Shown one piece after another: positions 1 to 8,729 of a stretch of 64,000 bases of DNA (positions are counted from its first letter, which is position 1; each line of letters starts with the position of its first letter). The notes beneath the pieces are model-generated. The model had not been told where the DNA came from, did no database searches, and saw nothing but the letters and a program-made list of their open reading frames with translations. This DNA comes from Pseudomonas viridiflava (lineage in GTDB: Bacteria; Pseudomonadota; Gammaproteobacteria; Pseudomonadales; Pseudomonadaceae). A program made the position numbers and the translations under genes. The stretch spans positions 62,001 to 126,000 of the forward strand of contig NZ_UTBZ01000099.1 of assembly GCF_900580865.1 (NCBI RefSeq), given 5' to 3'.

Positions 1-125
1 CTCTCACAGGTTCTGTGCAGGTGCATGGCTTGCCCGTTTTGTTTGGGGTTGGCGTTTTAAGGGTAAGTTAAGTTGTGGCGGTTAACCTGAGGCCACTTAA
101 ACGAATCACCCCAAGGAACGAACCG

Positions 126-431
126 ATGAAAACTTTGACTGCACTGTTTACTGCCGCTGCGCTTACTCTCACCGCTGGCCTGGCTCAGGCTGATGTTCGC
201 GTTGACCAGATTCCTGAACTGGTCAAGTCCGGCAAGATCAAGCCACTGGAAGAAATGAACCAGGCTGCGCTGAAACTGCATCCGGGTGCGACTATTACTG
301 ACACCGACCTGGATAACCACTTTAATGGTTATGAGTATGAAGTTGAGTTGAAGACAGCTGATGGCAAAGAGTTCGATGTGGACTTTGATGCCACTACCGG
401 CAAGGTGCTGAGCGACAAGCAAGACACTTGA
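126..431 (+). CDS. PepSY domain protein, secreted
   Basis: This encodes a 101-aa protein with a typical cleavable signal peptide (residues about 1-22, ending in LAQA before DVRVDQ). The rest is one PepSY-like domain with the usual ending in which an acidic strand (KEFDVDFDATTGKVL) closes the fold. PepSY domains are small periplasmic or extracellular modules, often thought to inhibit peptidases or bind ligands; nothing here shows the partner. The ATG at 126 is preceded by AAGGA at a good distance; an upstream in-frame start at 75 would bury the signal peptide. The gene stands alone and ends in a strong terminator. Confidence 0.85.
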   Translation: MKTLTALFTAAALTLTAGLAQADVRVDQIPELVKSGKIKPLEEMNQAALKLHPGATITDTDLDNHFNGYEYEVELKTADGKEFDVDFDATTGKVLSDKQDT

Positions 432-446
432 TTGAACGCACCACCA

Positions 447-481
447 AAAGCCGCACGATTGAAAGATCGTGCGGCTTTTTC
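447..481 (+). terminator. Rho-independent terminator after the PepSY gene
   Basis: A long GC-rich stem (AAAGCCGCACGAT paired with ATCGTGCGGCTTT, short GAAAG-type loop) is followed by a T run, 16 nt after the stop codon. Confidence 0.9.
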
Positions 482-528
482 ATGTCTGGTGTTTGGCTTT
501 GTTGATGTGTTGTCAGTGAGATTTTCTC

Positions 529-808
529 CCCCTCACCCCAGCCCTCTCCCCCAAGGGGGCGAGGGGGAAAGGGAGCCGATCGGGGGCTTTTCAAGACCTG
601 AATACAATTCGAAATCTCAGGTCGGCGTAGCTCGAATAGTCACAGCAGTCAGTCCCCTCTCCCTTGGGAGAGGGTTAGGGTGAGGGGAAAGGGCACCAGA
701 TCGCGGGCTTTTCAAAGCCTGAGTGCGCATCGATATTTCAGGTCGGCGTAACTCGAATAGTCACCGCGGTCAGTTCCCTCTCCCTTGGGAGAGGGCTAGG
801 GTGAGGGG
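529..808. repeat. Dispersed CCCTCACCC / GGGTGAGGG element, copy 1 (tandem)
   Basis: This fills most of the 385-nt gene-free stretch between the PepSY and FlxA-like genes. It starts with CCCTCACCCCAGCCCTCTCCC-type sequence and has two successive GGGAGAGGG(T/C)TAGGGTGAGGGG right ends (about 656-690 and 777-808). Between them is a repeated core (CTTTTCAA-GCCTGA and TTTCAGGTCGGCGTA-CTCGAATAGTCAC). It therefore looks like one and a half to two tandem copies. No coding sequence is credible inside it. Confidence 0.8.
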
Positions 809-816
809 AAAGGGCA

Positions 817-1260
817 TCACGCCGAGGTGCTGACCAGCGAACCCGAGGTGCTCGAGTCGGAATCCTGCAACGCCTGCAACAGCGAGGCGGTAGCGGTTGA
901 CAGAGAGGCTGAGGTTGCGGTGATCTGCGCCTGTGCGGCGGCTACTTCGGCGACCTTGGCATCCGAACTTTCCTGCTTCGCCTGCGCCGCTTGCAACGCC
1001 TGCTGCTCCTCCTGCAATTGCTTCTGCAGTTCGGCAATCTGCTTGCGCAGTTCCTTCACCGAATCCGATTCTTCACTGCTGGAATCGCTGTCACCCGCGG
1101 GTGCCGCGCCACCGCCCGCAGCCACTTTGCTGGTGTCCGCTTTCACGCCAGTGCTGGCGGCTGCCGTGGTCGAGGTATCGTCACCGACGTCGCTGATTGC
1201 GGTTTTGCTCGAAGGTGTGGTGACGGTCTGATTGATCGAAACTGAAGTGATGCTGACCAT
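817..1260 (-). CDS. FlxA-like coiled-coil protein
   Basis: A 147-aa protein without signal peptide or membrane segment. Residues 1-65 are low-complexity Ser/Thr/Ala/Asp (a run of DSDSSSEESDS near 57-67). Residues about 68-105 form a heptad-rich coiled coil (VKELRKQIAELQKQLQEEQ). The tail is again Ala/Ser/Thr-rich. This architecture resembles the FlxA-like family, whose function is poorly known (FlxA in E. coli is a flagellar-class gene). The ATG at 1260 has GGAG eight bases upstream. Its stop codon lies 9 bp from repeat copy 1. The family call rests on composition and the coiled coil and is not certain. Confidence 0.65.
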   Translation of the reverse strand: MVSITSVSINQTVTTPSSKTAISDVGDDTSTTAAASTGVKADTSKVAAGGGAAPAGDSDSSSEESDSVKELRKQIAELQKQLQEEQQALQAAQAKQESSDAKVAEVAAAQAQITATSASLSTATASLLQALQDSDSSTSGSLVSTSA

Positions 1261-1370
1261 GGAAAGGCTCCAATGCCGGTTATAGATAACCGGTCATCGA
1301 CCACGGCCGCAGGTAATTGAGATCGATTGTGTACCGACTCGGTATCCGAATCGGTACACAGTCAATGGCC

Positions 1371-2993
1371 TCAGGCGCTCAGGCGCGCGGTGACTTCGTT
1401 CAACTGGCCCGACAGACCATGCAGGTTCTGGCTGGCGCTTTCGGTGCGCTGCACATTGTCGAGGTTGGTGCTGGCGATCGAGGTGATTTCGGTGAGGTTG
1501 CGCGAGATGTCCTCGGCCACCGAGGTCTGCTCTTCGGCAGCGGTGGCGATCTGACGGTTCATGTCGCGAATCGCCTCCACCGCGTGAGTGATGCGTTCCA
1601 GCATCGCGCCGGCCTGAGTCACCTGCTCGACGCTTTCATCACTGCGCGTCTGGCCGCTGTCGATGGCTTGCGCCGCGTCCACCGCGCCGGTCTGCACGCT
1701 CTGAATGATCTGGTTGATCTCGATGATCGACTCAGCGGTGCGCTGTGCGAGGTTGCGCACTTCATCGGCGACCACGGCAAAACCACGCCCGGCCTCACCG
1801 GCACGCGCCGCTTCGATCGCAGCGTTAAGCGCCAGCAGGTTGGTCTGTTCGGCGATGCCGCGAATCACTTCCAGCACCTTGCCGATACGGCCGCTATCAG
1901 CTTCCAGACGACGGATGACGGTCGCGGTATTGGCGATTTCACCGCGCATCTGGGTGATCGAGTGAATGGTGCTCTGCATGACCTTTTCACCCTGTTGGGC
2001 AGACTGGTCGGCATCGTCGGCAGCACGCGCAGCATCGGCAGCGTGACGCGCCACCTCCTGCGCAGTGGCGGACATTTCGTTCATCGCCGTGGCGACTTGA
2101 TCGGTGCGGTTAAACTGCTCGTTGGTGCCGCCGGCCATGGTCGTGGCGATCGCGTTCAACTCGCCGCTGGCGCTGTCCAGATCGCTGGCGCTGCGTTGCA
2201 GTCGGGTGAAGGTTTCGGCGAGGAAATCACGCAGGGTGTTGGCCGCTGCGGCGAGGTTGCCCAGTTCATCCTGACGGTCGCTGACCACGCGTTCAGCCAG
2301 TTTGCCGCGACTCAACTGGGTGACGTAATCGATCAGCTTGCGGATCGGCTCGACCAGGTTGCGGTTGACCAACCACAGGCTCAACAGGCCGATCAGCAGA
2401 CCCGACACGAGCATCACCAACAGTCCCAGCCACACGGTGCGATCGGCCTCGGCACTGATCAGCGCCGACTGCGCGGTGCCTTGCTTGCGCAACTCGGCGA
2501 CCAGCTCGCTCATCTGATCGCTGGCGGCGCGGTCGACGCCTTTGACCGCCGCATCACCGGCCGCCGGATCACCACCGGCAGCCACGTAGGCATCGCGTCC
2601 CCTCTGATAAGCGCTACCCAGTTGACGGTGTTCGTCGCGCAGGCGTTCGATGCGCGATTTCAGACTCGGCTCAAGGCCTTTCTGCCCGGCCAGCTCACCG
2701 AGGATATTCTGCACATCGCGCTGACGGTCCTCAAACTGCCCCCAGTACTTGGCCAGATCCGCCGGTTGCTTGCCGCGCAGCAGGACGTTTTTCCATTCCT
2801 GCACCTGCACCTTGAATTGCAGGTTGGCCTCATCGATCAATTGCGACGTGTGCAATGGACCGGCGATCAACTGGCTGTAGCTTTGCACGCCGTTGGACAG
2901 GAAATGAAAACAGGCCAGCGCGATCAACAGCACCGCTAGCAGGCTGCCGCTCAGCAGGGCGAGAATTTGCGCTCTCAGGGATTTTTGCAGCAT
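1371..2993 (-). CDS. Methyl-accepting chemotaxis protein
   Basis: A 540-aa transmembrane chemoreceptor. TM1 lies at about residues 9-31, a helical periplasmic sensor of about 155 residues follows, TM2 is at about 187-210, then a HAMP linker and a long cytoplasmic signalling domain. The hairpin tip that contacts CheA/CheW is clear (NLLALNAAIEAARAGE followed by GRGFAVVADEVR). The sensor is rich in amphipathic helix and resembles the four-helix-bundle class; its ligand cannot be read from sequence. The start at 2993 (MLQKSLRAQ) puts a basic residue just before TM1; the in-frame upstream extension MPHPCPEYLS is less likely. It is monocistronic. Confidence 0.9.
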   Translation of the reverse strand: MLQKSLRAQILALLSGSLLAVLLIALACFHFLSNGVQSYSQLIAGPLHTSQLIDEANLQFKVQVQEWKNVLLRGKQPADLAKYWGQFEDRQRDVQNILGELAGQKGLEPSLKSRIERLRDEHRQLGSAYQRGRDAYVAAGGDPAAGDAAVKGVDRAASDQMSELVAELRKQGTAQSALISAEADRTVWLGLLVMLVSGLLIGLLSLWLVNRNLVEPIRKLIDYVTQLSRGKLAERVVSDRQDELGNLAAAANTLRDFLAETFTRLQRSASDLDSASGELNAIATTMAGGTNEQFNRTDQVATAMNEMSATAQEVARHAADAARAADDADQSAQQGEKVMQSTIHSITQMRGEIANTATVIRRLEADSGRIGKVLEVIRGIAEQTNLLALNAAIEAARAGEAGRGFAVVADEVRNLAQRTAESIIEINQIIQSVQTGAVDAAQAIDSGQTRSDESVEQVTQAGAMLERITHAVEAIRDMNRQIATAAEEQTSVAEDISRNLTEITSIASTNLDNVQRTESASQNLHGLSGQLNEVTARLSA

Positions 2994-3167
2994 CGAAAGA
3001 TACTCAGGACAAGGATGAGGCACGCCCGGTAAGGCGTGAAATTTTGCCGGACATCCATGTCGGCGAGCCTTGACTCATGGCCAAGCGCGCGCAACCTAAC
3101 CCAAGCGTGATCGGCGCACCAGAGCGCTTCTTGAAGAAAATCCGACCGTCGGTAAGTCGCTGATTTG

Positions 3168-3200
3168 ACGTCACTTTGCTGTCACAAAAACGTCATGTGA
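3168..3200 (+). promoter_or_regulatory. Possible Pho box (three 11-nt units)
   Basis: Three 11-nt units follow each other in phase: ACGTCACTTTG, CTGTCACAAAA and ACGTCATGTGA. The PhoB consensus is CTGTCAT plus a 4-nt AT-rich spacer repeated every 11 nt. The box lies 71 nt before the ZntB-like start. Confidence 0.5.
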
Positions 3201-3270
3201 CATTGCGATGATGTGGCTCAGTGAACCTGCCATTTGCGCAACCGACGCGCCCTCCTCGCAGCGAGCCTTC

Positions 3271-4293
3271 ATGAACCACAGCCTCGACATCAGTCATCGC
3301 GATCCCGATCTGTTTGGCCTGCTCTATGGCTATCGCTTCCTGCCCGGCGAACGTGGCCGCGAAGTCGATTCGGCCACGGCGTTGCGCTGTTTGCAGGACG
3401 ACAGCGACAGCGGTGAATTCCTTTGGCTGCACCTCAATCTGGCACATGCAGCGTGCGAGCGCTGGATGAAAAGTCATCTGCAATTGCCCGAAGAGTTTTT
3501 CGAGGCGCTGCACGAAGGCTCGCGGTCGACGCGCATCGAGCATGTCGACTCGGCGTTGCTGGCGGTGGTCAACGATGTGGTGTTCAACCTGAGCAGCATG
3601 GTTTCTTCGGACGTGTCGACGCTGTGGGTTTGTGTGCGCAGCAAACTGATCGTCAGCGCGCGTTTGCAACCGCTGCACTCGGTGGACAAATTGCGCTCAT
3701 CGGTGAAGGCCGGCGAACGCTTTCGTTCGCCCTCGGAACTGCTCGTACATCTGCTGCGTGATCAGGGTGAGGTGCTGACGCAGATTGTGCGCAAGACCAG
3801 CCTGAGTGTTGATCAGGTCGAGGACGAATTGCTTTCCTCGCGGCTGTCGACCAACCGCGCCGAACTCGGTGCCAACCGGCGGGTACTGGTGCGGCTGCAA
3901 CGGTTGCTGGCGCTGGAGCCGGGTTCGTTATTGCGTTTGCTCAATCGGCCGCCGCCCTGGTTGCAGAAGGAGGACGTCAAGGAACTGCGCAAGTCCACCG
4001 AGGAGTTTGCGCTGATCATCAACGACCTCACCGCCCTCGGCGAGCGGATCAAATTGCTCCAGGAAGAGATCGCCGCCAACCTCAACGAACAGAGCAACCG
4101 CACGTTGTTCACCCTGACCGTGGTCACGGTGCTGGCTCTGCCGATCAATATCATTGCCGGTTTTTTCGGGATGAATGTGGGCGGGGTGCCGTTGTCGCAG
4201 GATCCGGAGGGGTTCTGGATTTTGGTCGCGCTGGTGGCGACGTTTACCGTGATTGCCGGGCGTTGGGCGTTTCGTAAAAGAGGCGATTACTGA
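3271..4293 (+). CDS. zntB: CorA-family divalent metal transporter, ZntB-like
   Basis: A 340-aa protein with a long soluble N-terminal domain and two C-terminal membrane helices. The CorA-family signature GMN is present in FFGMNVGGVPL at the end of the first helix, and the second helix is WILVALVATFTVIAGRW. The GMNVGG form and the N-terminal sequence fit ZntB, which moves zinc, better than the magnesium channel CorA; substrate is inferred. The start chosen is MNHSLDISHRD at 3271 because the in-frame residues before it do not fit the family; its Shine-Dalgarno is weak. A Pho-box-like triplet lies upstream, which would be unusual for this family. Confidence 0.82.
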   Translation: MNHSLDISHRDPDLFGLLYGYRFLPGERGREVDSATALRCLQDDSDSGEFLWLHLNLAHAACERWMKSHLQLPEEFFEALHEGSRSTRIEHVDSALLAVVNDVVFNLSSMVSSDVSTLWVCVRSKLIVSARLQPLHSVDKLRSSVKAGERFRSPSELLVHLLRDQGEVLTQIVRKTSLSVDQVEDELLSSRLSTNRAELGANRRVLVRLQRLLALEPGSLLRLLNRPPPWLQKEDVKELRKSTEEFALIINDLTALGERIKLLQEEIAANLNEQSNRTLFTLTVVTVLALPINIIAGFFGMNVGGVPLSQDPEGFWILVALVATFTVIAGRWAFRKRGDY

Positions 4294-4320
4294 CCACTGA
4301 ATGTACTACCACCACAGATC

Positions 4321-4416
4321 CCCTGTGGGAGCGAGCCTGCTCGCGAAGACTGAGTGTCAGACGCCATCATGTTGAATGACACACCGCTTTCGCGAGCAGG
4401 CTCGCTCCCACAGGGG
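4321..4416. repeat. REP doublet, GTGGGAGCGAGC type
   Basis: Two inverted REP units (CTGTGGGAGCGAGCCTGCTC and its complement) flank about 45 nt of less conserved sequence between the zntB-like and PiT genes. Confidence 0.9.
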
Positions 4417-4541
4417 ATCTTCGTCGTTCTTTAGATCAGTGGTCGGACTAATAAAGCAAACACTGACATGGCGCAGTCTCTCTGTAACATTCTGCAACGA
4501 TCATGGGCAACACTCCTTCCCTCGCTCAGGATTGTCCGCTC

Positions 4542-6155
4542 ATGGCTACTCCCTCCCTGACCGCCAGCCCCGCTTCCGCCGCCAGTGGACGGCCGGCCCT
4601 CGACAAGAAAACCGGCCCGTTCACGTACGTAATCTTTTTCGCCGTGCTGGCGATGGGAATGCTGTTTACCGCCTACAGCCTGATGCACGACATGCACGAG
4701 CTCGGCACGGTGGTCACCACCTGGACGCCGTTTCTGTTGCTCGGTGTGGCGCTGTTGATTGCGCTGGGCTTCGAGTTCGTCAACGGTTTCCACGACACCG
4801 CCAACGCCGTGGCGACGGTGATCTACACCCACTCGCTGCCGCCGAATGTTGCGGTGGTCTGGTCGGGTTTCTTCAACTTTCTCGGCGTGCTGCTTTCGAG
4901 CGGCGCGGTGGCGTTCGGCATCATCGCGTTGCTGCCGGTGGAGTTGATTCTGCAGGTCGGTTCCTCCGCCGGTTTCTCGATGATTTTCGCCCTGCTGATC
5001 GCGGCGATCCTGTGGAACCTCGGCACCTGGTGGCTGGGTTTGCCGGCGTCGTCTTCGCACACCTTGATCGGTTCGATCATCGGCGTCGGCGTGGCCAATG
5101 CCTTGATGCATGGCCGCGACGGCACCAGCGGTGTCGACTGGGCACAGGCGACCAAGATCGGTTACGCCTTGTTGCTGTCACCGCTGGTGGGTTTCGGTTG
5201 TGCGGCGCTGTTGCTGTTGGCGTTGCGCGCCTTCGTGAAGAACCGTTCGCTGTACAAGGCCCCGGAAGGCAACACCCCGCCGCCATGGTGGATTCGCGGC
5301 TTGCTGATTCTGACCTGCACCGGCGTATCCTTCGCACACGGTTCCAACGACGGCCAGAAAGGCATGGGCCTGATCATGTTGATTCTGGTCGGTACGCTGC
5401 CGATGGCCTACGCCTTGAACCGCACCATGCCGGAAGAGCAATCGCTGCAGTTCGCCGCCGTGGCACAAGTCACCCAGCAAGCACTGGTGAAAAGTGCACC
5501 GCTGCCGACGCCCGCCGATCCGCGTGCGGTGCTCTCCGATTACGTGCGCAGCAAGGACGCCACGCCGCAACTGATCCCCGCCCTCGCCGCCCTCACCGGG
5601 CACATCGGCGAAGAAGTCAAAGGCTACGGTTCGCTGGCAAAAGTCCCGGCTGAAGCCATGGGCAACGTGCGTAACGACATGTACCTGGCCAGCGAAAGCA
5701 TTCGCTTGATGGACAAGAACAAGGTCGGCAATTTCGACGCTGACACCAGCAGCAAACTGCAACTGTTCAAGCAACAGATCGACAACGCCACGCGGTTTAT
5801 TCCGCTGTGGGTGAAAATCGCCGTGGCCATCGCGCTGGGGCTGGGCACCATGGTTGGCTGGAAGCGGATTGTGGTGACGGTCGGTGAGAAGATTGGCAAG
5901 ACGCATCTGACCTATGCCCAGGGCGCCTCGGCAGAAACCGTGGCGATGCTGACCATTGGCGCGGCGGACATGTTTGGTTTGCCGGTGTCGACCACGCATG
6001 TGCTGTCTTCGGGCGTGGCCGGGACCATGGTCGCAAATGGTGGCGGGTTGCAGATGAAGACCATCCGCAATTTGCTGATGGCGTGGGTGCTGACGTTGCC
6101 GGCGGCGATCCTGCTGTCGGGCAGTCTTTACTGGCTGTTCACCCAGATCTTCTAA
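4542..6155 (+). CDS. PiT-family inorganic phosphate transporter
   Basis: A 537-aa polytopic inner-membrane protein of the low-affinity phosphate (PiT/PHO4) family, normally a metal-phosphate:H+ symporter. The duplicated family signature is visible: GFEFVNGFHDTANAVATVIY in the N-terminal half and SFAHGSNDGQKGMG in the middle. The paired motifs PASSSHTLIGSIIGVG and PVSTTHVLSSGVAGT are also present. A hydrophilic loop at about residues 310-430 separates the two halves. The start at 4542 (MATPSLTASP) has AGGA upstream; the ATG at 4503 has none. It is monocistronic, between two REP doublets. Confidence 0.93.
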   Translation: MATPSLTASPASAASGRPALDKKTGPFTYVIFFAVLAMGMLFTAYSLMHDMHELGTVVTTWTPFLLLGVALLIALGFEFVNGFHDTANAVATVIYTHSLPPNVAVVWSGFFNFLGVLLSSGAVAFGIIALLPVELILQVGSSAGFSMIFALLIAAILWNLGTWWLGLPASSSHTLIGSIIGVGVANALMHGRDGTSGVDWAQATKIGYALLLSPLVGFGCAALLLLALRAFVKNRSLYKAPEGNTPPPWWIRGLLILTCTGVSFAHGSNDGQKGMGLIMLILVGTLPMAYALNRTMPEEQSLQFAAVAQVTQQALVKSAPLPTPADPRAVLSDYVRSKDATPQLIPALAALTGHIGEEVKGYGSLAKVPAEAMGNVRNDMYLASESIRLMDKNKVGNFDADTSSKLQLFKQQIDNATRFIPLWVKIAVAIALGLGTMVGWKRIVVTVGEKIGKTHLTYAQGASAETVAMLTIGAADMFGLPVSTTHVLSSGVAGTMVANGGGLQMKTIRNLLMAWVLTLPAAILLSGSLYWLFTQIF

Positions 6156-6171
6156 TCAGCAGAAATCTCCT

Positions 6172-6260
6172 TGTGGGAGCGAGCTTGCTCGCGAAAGCGG
6201 TGGATCAGTCAACTCTGAATTGACTGACACTCAGTCTTCGCGAGCAAGCTCGCTCCCACA
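6172..6260. repeat. REP doublet, GTGGGAGCGAGC type
   Basis: Inverted units TGTGGGAGCGAGCTTGCTCG and the matching complement lie in the convergent gap between the PiT gene and the LysR gene. Confidence 0.9.
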
Positions 6261-6279
6261 GTTCGATGTATGGTGTCAG

Positions 6280-7176
6280 TTAGAGCGCGGAGCGAATCAG
6301 ATCGCCGAGCCAATCCATGAACACGCGCACTCGCAAAGGTAGGTGTCGCTGCCTGGCATAGAGCAATGAAATCCCCATCGCCGGCGCGGTGAATTGCGGC
6401 AACACCGTCAGCAGTTCGCCGTTATCCAGATGCGGTTGCATGCCGGTGCGCGGCACCTGCGTCAGACCAAATCCACCGAGGCACGCCGACTCGTAAGCGT
6501 CGGTGCTGTTGACAGTAATGCTGCCAGCCATCGGCAAGCGTTTAACCTGACCGCCCTCCTCGTACACGAACCCTTCCGAACGCGAGCCGAGCACGCCGAC
6601 GTAATGCACCAGCCGATGCTGCGCGAGATCTTCCAGAGTCTGCGGCACACCGTAGCGTTCGAGGTAAGCGGGGCTGGCGCAATTGACCATGGGGAAGTCA
6701 CCGAGGTGCCGCGCGACCACCGATTGATCCGGCTGCGCGCCGATGCGCACCACGCAATCGAAGCCCTCGCTGAGCAGATCAACCCGGCGATCGGTGCTGC
6801 TGATTTCCAGCTCCAGATTCGGATGACGATCCATGAACTGCGGCAAGCACGGCATGATCAGGCGCCGCGCGAGAATGTTCGGCATGTCGACCCGAATGCG
6901 CCCGGTCAGCGAGGCCTCGTCCTGCCGAAACAGCCCTTCGATCTCCTCCATGTGCGAAAGCAGATCCTTGCTGCGTTCGTACAACACCAGACCGTCCTGC
7001 GTTGCCTGCACCTTGCGCGTGGTGCGTTGCAGCAGGCGCGTGCCGAGCAGGGCTTCCAGCGCTTGCACGTGTTCGGACACCGTTGAACGGGGCAGTCCGA
7101 GGTTCTCGCCAGCAAGGGTGAAACTCGACAGTTCGCTGACTCGGACGAAGGTGCGCAGCAGTTCCAGTTTGTTCAT
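6280..7176 (-). CDS. LysR-family transcriptional regulator
   Basis: A 298-aa LysR regulator. The N-terminal winged helix-turn-helix is typical (FVRVSELSSFTLAGENLG, then LPRSTVSEHVQALEALLG, then RLLQRTTRKVQAT), followed by the substrate-binding domain at about residues 90-295. It is most like the subgroup (CrgA/DmlR-like) that often controls a divergent oxidoreductase. It is divergent from the SDR gene at 7298 with a 121-nt gap, so that gene is its likely target. The inducer is unknown. Confidence 0.88.
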   Translation of the reverse strand: MNKLELLRTFVRVSELSSFTLAGENLGLPRSTVSEHVQALEALLGTRLLQRTTRKVQATQDGLVLYERSKDLLSHMEEIEGLFRQDEASLTGRIRVDMPNILARRLIMPCLPQFMDRHPNLELEISSTDRRVDLLSEGFDCVVRIGAQPDQSVVARHLGDFPMVNCASPAYLERYGVPQTLEDLAQHRLVHYVGVLGSRSEGFVYEEGGQVKRLPMAGSITVNSTDAYESACLGGFGLTQVPRTGMQPHLDNGELLTVLPQFTAPAMGISLLYARQRHLPLRVRVFMDWLGDLIRSAL

Positions 7177-7297
7177 TAGGCACCTGTCGATTGTTCGGCT
7201 GAGCCGATCAGTGATTCCGGATTCAGTCTGTTTATCACCTCAGGGCGGATAAATAAACTTCATCCCATCACCACTCACCGCAATCGAGGAAGCCTTC

Positions 7298-8056
7298 ATG
7301 AATCGCAAAATCGCATTGATCACCGGCGCCAGTCGTGGCCTGGGCAAAAACGCAGCGCTGCACTTGGCCGCTCAGGGGATCGACGTTATCGGCACTTACA
7401 ACAGCCGTGCTGATGAGGCACAGGCGCTGGTTGCCGAAGTGCAAGCACTTGGCGGCAAAGCCGTGATGCTGCAACTGGATGTCAGCCGCAGCGATAGTTT
7501 TGCTGCGTTTGCCGGGCAGGTGGAGCAAGCCCTGGCGCAAACCTTTGAACGTCAGCGTTTTGATTTCCTGATCAACAATGCCGGGATCGGTGTGCATGCA
7601 CTGTTCGCCGAAACCACGCCGGAGCAGTTCGATCTGCTGATGAACATCCAGTTGAAAGGGCCGTTCTTCCTGACCCAGCAGTTGCTGCCACTGATTAACG
7701 ACGGAGGGCGCATCATCAATATTTCCAGCGGCCTGACCCGTTTCAGCCTGCCGGGTTACGGCGCTTATGCGGCGATGAAAGGTGCGATGGAAGTGCTGAC
7801 CCGTTATCAGGCCAAGGAGTTGGGGGCGCGGCAGATTGGCGTGAACATTCTTGCTCCGGGCGCCATCGAAACCGACTTCGGTGGTGGCGCAGTACGCGAC
7901 AATTCGGCGCTGAATGCGATGGTCGCCAGCAACACAGCGCTGGGCCGTGCCGGTCAGCCGGATGACATTGGCGGGGCATTGGCGTTGTTACTGTCGCCGG
8001 GGGCGCAGTGGATCAATGGTCAGCGGGTTGAGGCATCCGGTGGCATGTTCCTCTAA
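7298..8056 (+). CDS. Short-chain dehydrogenase/reductase (SDR)
   Basis: A 252-aa classical SDR oxidoreductase, cytoplasmic, NAD(P)-dependent. The cofactor motif GASRGLGKN is at residues about 9-17, the NNAG motif is in FLINNAGIGVHA, the catalytic Ser is in INISSG and the Tyr-Lys pair is in YGAYAAMKG. The C-terminal INGQRVEASGGMFL is the usual SDR ending. The substrate cannot be told. It is divergent from the LysR gene, a common regulator-target arrangement, and ends before a REP hairpin. Confidence 0.9.
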   Translation: MNRKIALITGASRGLGKNAALHLAAQGIDVIGTYNSRADEAQALVAEVQALGGKAVMLQLDVSRSDSFAAFAGQVEQALAQTFERQRFDFLINNAGIGVHALFAETTPEQFDLLMNIQLKGPFFLTQQLLPLINDGGRIINISSGLTRFSLPGYGAYAAMKGAMEVLTRYQAKELGARQIGVNILAPGAIETDFGGGAVRDNSALNAMVASNTALGRAGQPDDIGGALALLLSPGAQWINGQRVEASGGMFL

Positions 8057-8077
8057 CCACCGCTGAAACACAGCCCT

Positions 8078-8191
8078 GTGTAGGAGCTGCCGAAGGCTCG
8101 GGCCGCGATCGGACGATCTTTTGATCTTGTCTTTAAAAACAACATCAAAAGATCGTCCGATCGCGGCCCGAGCCTTCGGCAGCTCCTACAC
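8078..8191. repeat. REP doublet, GTAGGAGCTGCCGAAGG type (long form)
   Basis: Long near-perfect inverted arms of about 50 nt (TGTAGGAGCTGCCGAAGGCT... with the added segment GGGCCGCGATCGGACGATC) surround a short AT-rich centre. It lies between the convergent SDR and PACE genes. Confidence 0.9.
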
Positions 8192-8202
8192 GGGGATCGA
8201 GG

Positions 8203-8640
8203 TTAGCCCTGACAAGCGTTGCGGGTCATGAAGCGCTCGCGCACTACGTCATAGCCCCAGTGATACACGTAGGTGTACGGCAGGAAAAACAGCAACACGC
8301 CGATGTCGAGCAAAAACGCCTGCCACAGGCTGACCGACAGCCACCAGGCAATCAACGGCACGCCCATCACGATCAAACCACCCTCGAACAGCAGCGCATG
8401 CACCACACGCACCCAGGCGGTATGCGCCACGTTCATGCGCGCAAGCATGCGGTCGAAGAAGCGGTTGAACACCACGTTCCAACCCAGCGCCAGCAAGGCG
8501 ATCAACACGGTCACCGCGCCCATTTCAAGCATCGGTTTTTGCATGATCCACGCCAGCAACGGCGTGCAGATCAGGATCGCCAGAAGTTCGAAACCAACGG
8601 CCTGGAAAATACGTTCAGTGATGGATTTGTGGACAGTCAT
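8203..8640 (-). CDS. PACE-family biocide/multidrug efflux transporter
   Basis: A 145-aa inner-membrane protein made of two tandem pairs of transmembrane helices (bacterial transmembrane pair domains), the pattern of the PACE family (AceI type). These are proton-coupled exporters of chlorhexidine, acriflavine and short diamines. A membrane-embedded Glu (residue 18 in AVGFELLAI) matches the proton-coupling Glu of AceI. Other motifs are GWNVVFNRFFDRML in the loop and LLFFLPYTYVYHWGYD near the end. It is divergent from a LysR gene 89 nt away, as aceI is from aceR. A paralogue lies at 22722. Confidence 0.9.
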   Translation of the reverse strand: MTVHKSITERIFQAVGFELLAILICTPLLAWIMQKPMLEMGAVTVLIALLALGWNVVFNRFFDRMLARMNVAHTAWVRVVHALLFEGGLIVMGVPLIAWWLSVSLWQAFLLDIGVLLFFLPYTYVYHWGYDVVRERFMTRNACQG

Positions 8641-8729
8641 GGCCTGACTCCTTGAGTGAAGATGGTTGCCATGATCTATCTTGATACCGATACTTCATAA
8701 CCAATAACCATCGATCAAGGCGATAGTTG

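Noticed and set aside
432..683. 83-aa frame after the PepSY gene
   Set aside because: It lies over a terminator and a dispersed repeat; the encoded PLPQGGEGER-type sequence is repeat-derived.
1317..2939. 540-aa open frame opposite the chemoreceptor
   Set aside because: It lies antisense to a clear MCP gene and has no recognisable domain; long antisense frames are common in high-GC DNA. The same applies to those at 34484-36442, 37336-38478 and 59685-61307.
4488..4507. Pho box before the PiT gene (CTGTAACATT, CTGCAACGAT)
   Set aside because: The units are 10 nt apart instead of 11 and lack the conserved TCA core.
4376..5653. 425-aa Arg/His-rich frame overlapping the PiT gene
   Set aside because: Composition is that of an out-of-frame reading and it begins inside a REP doublet.
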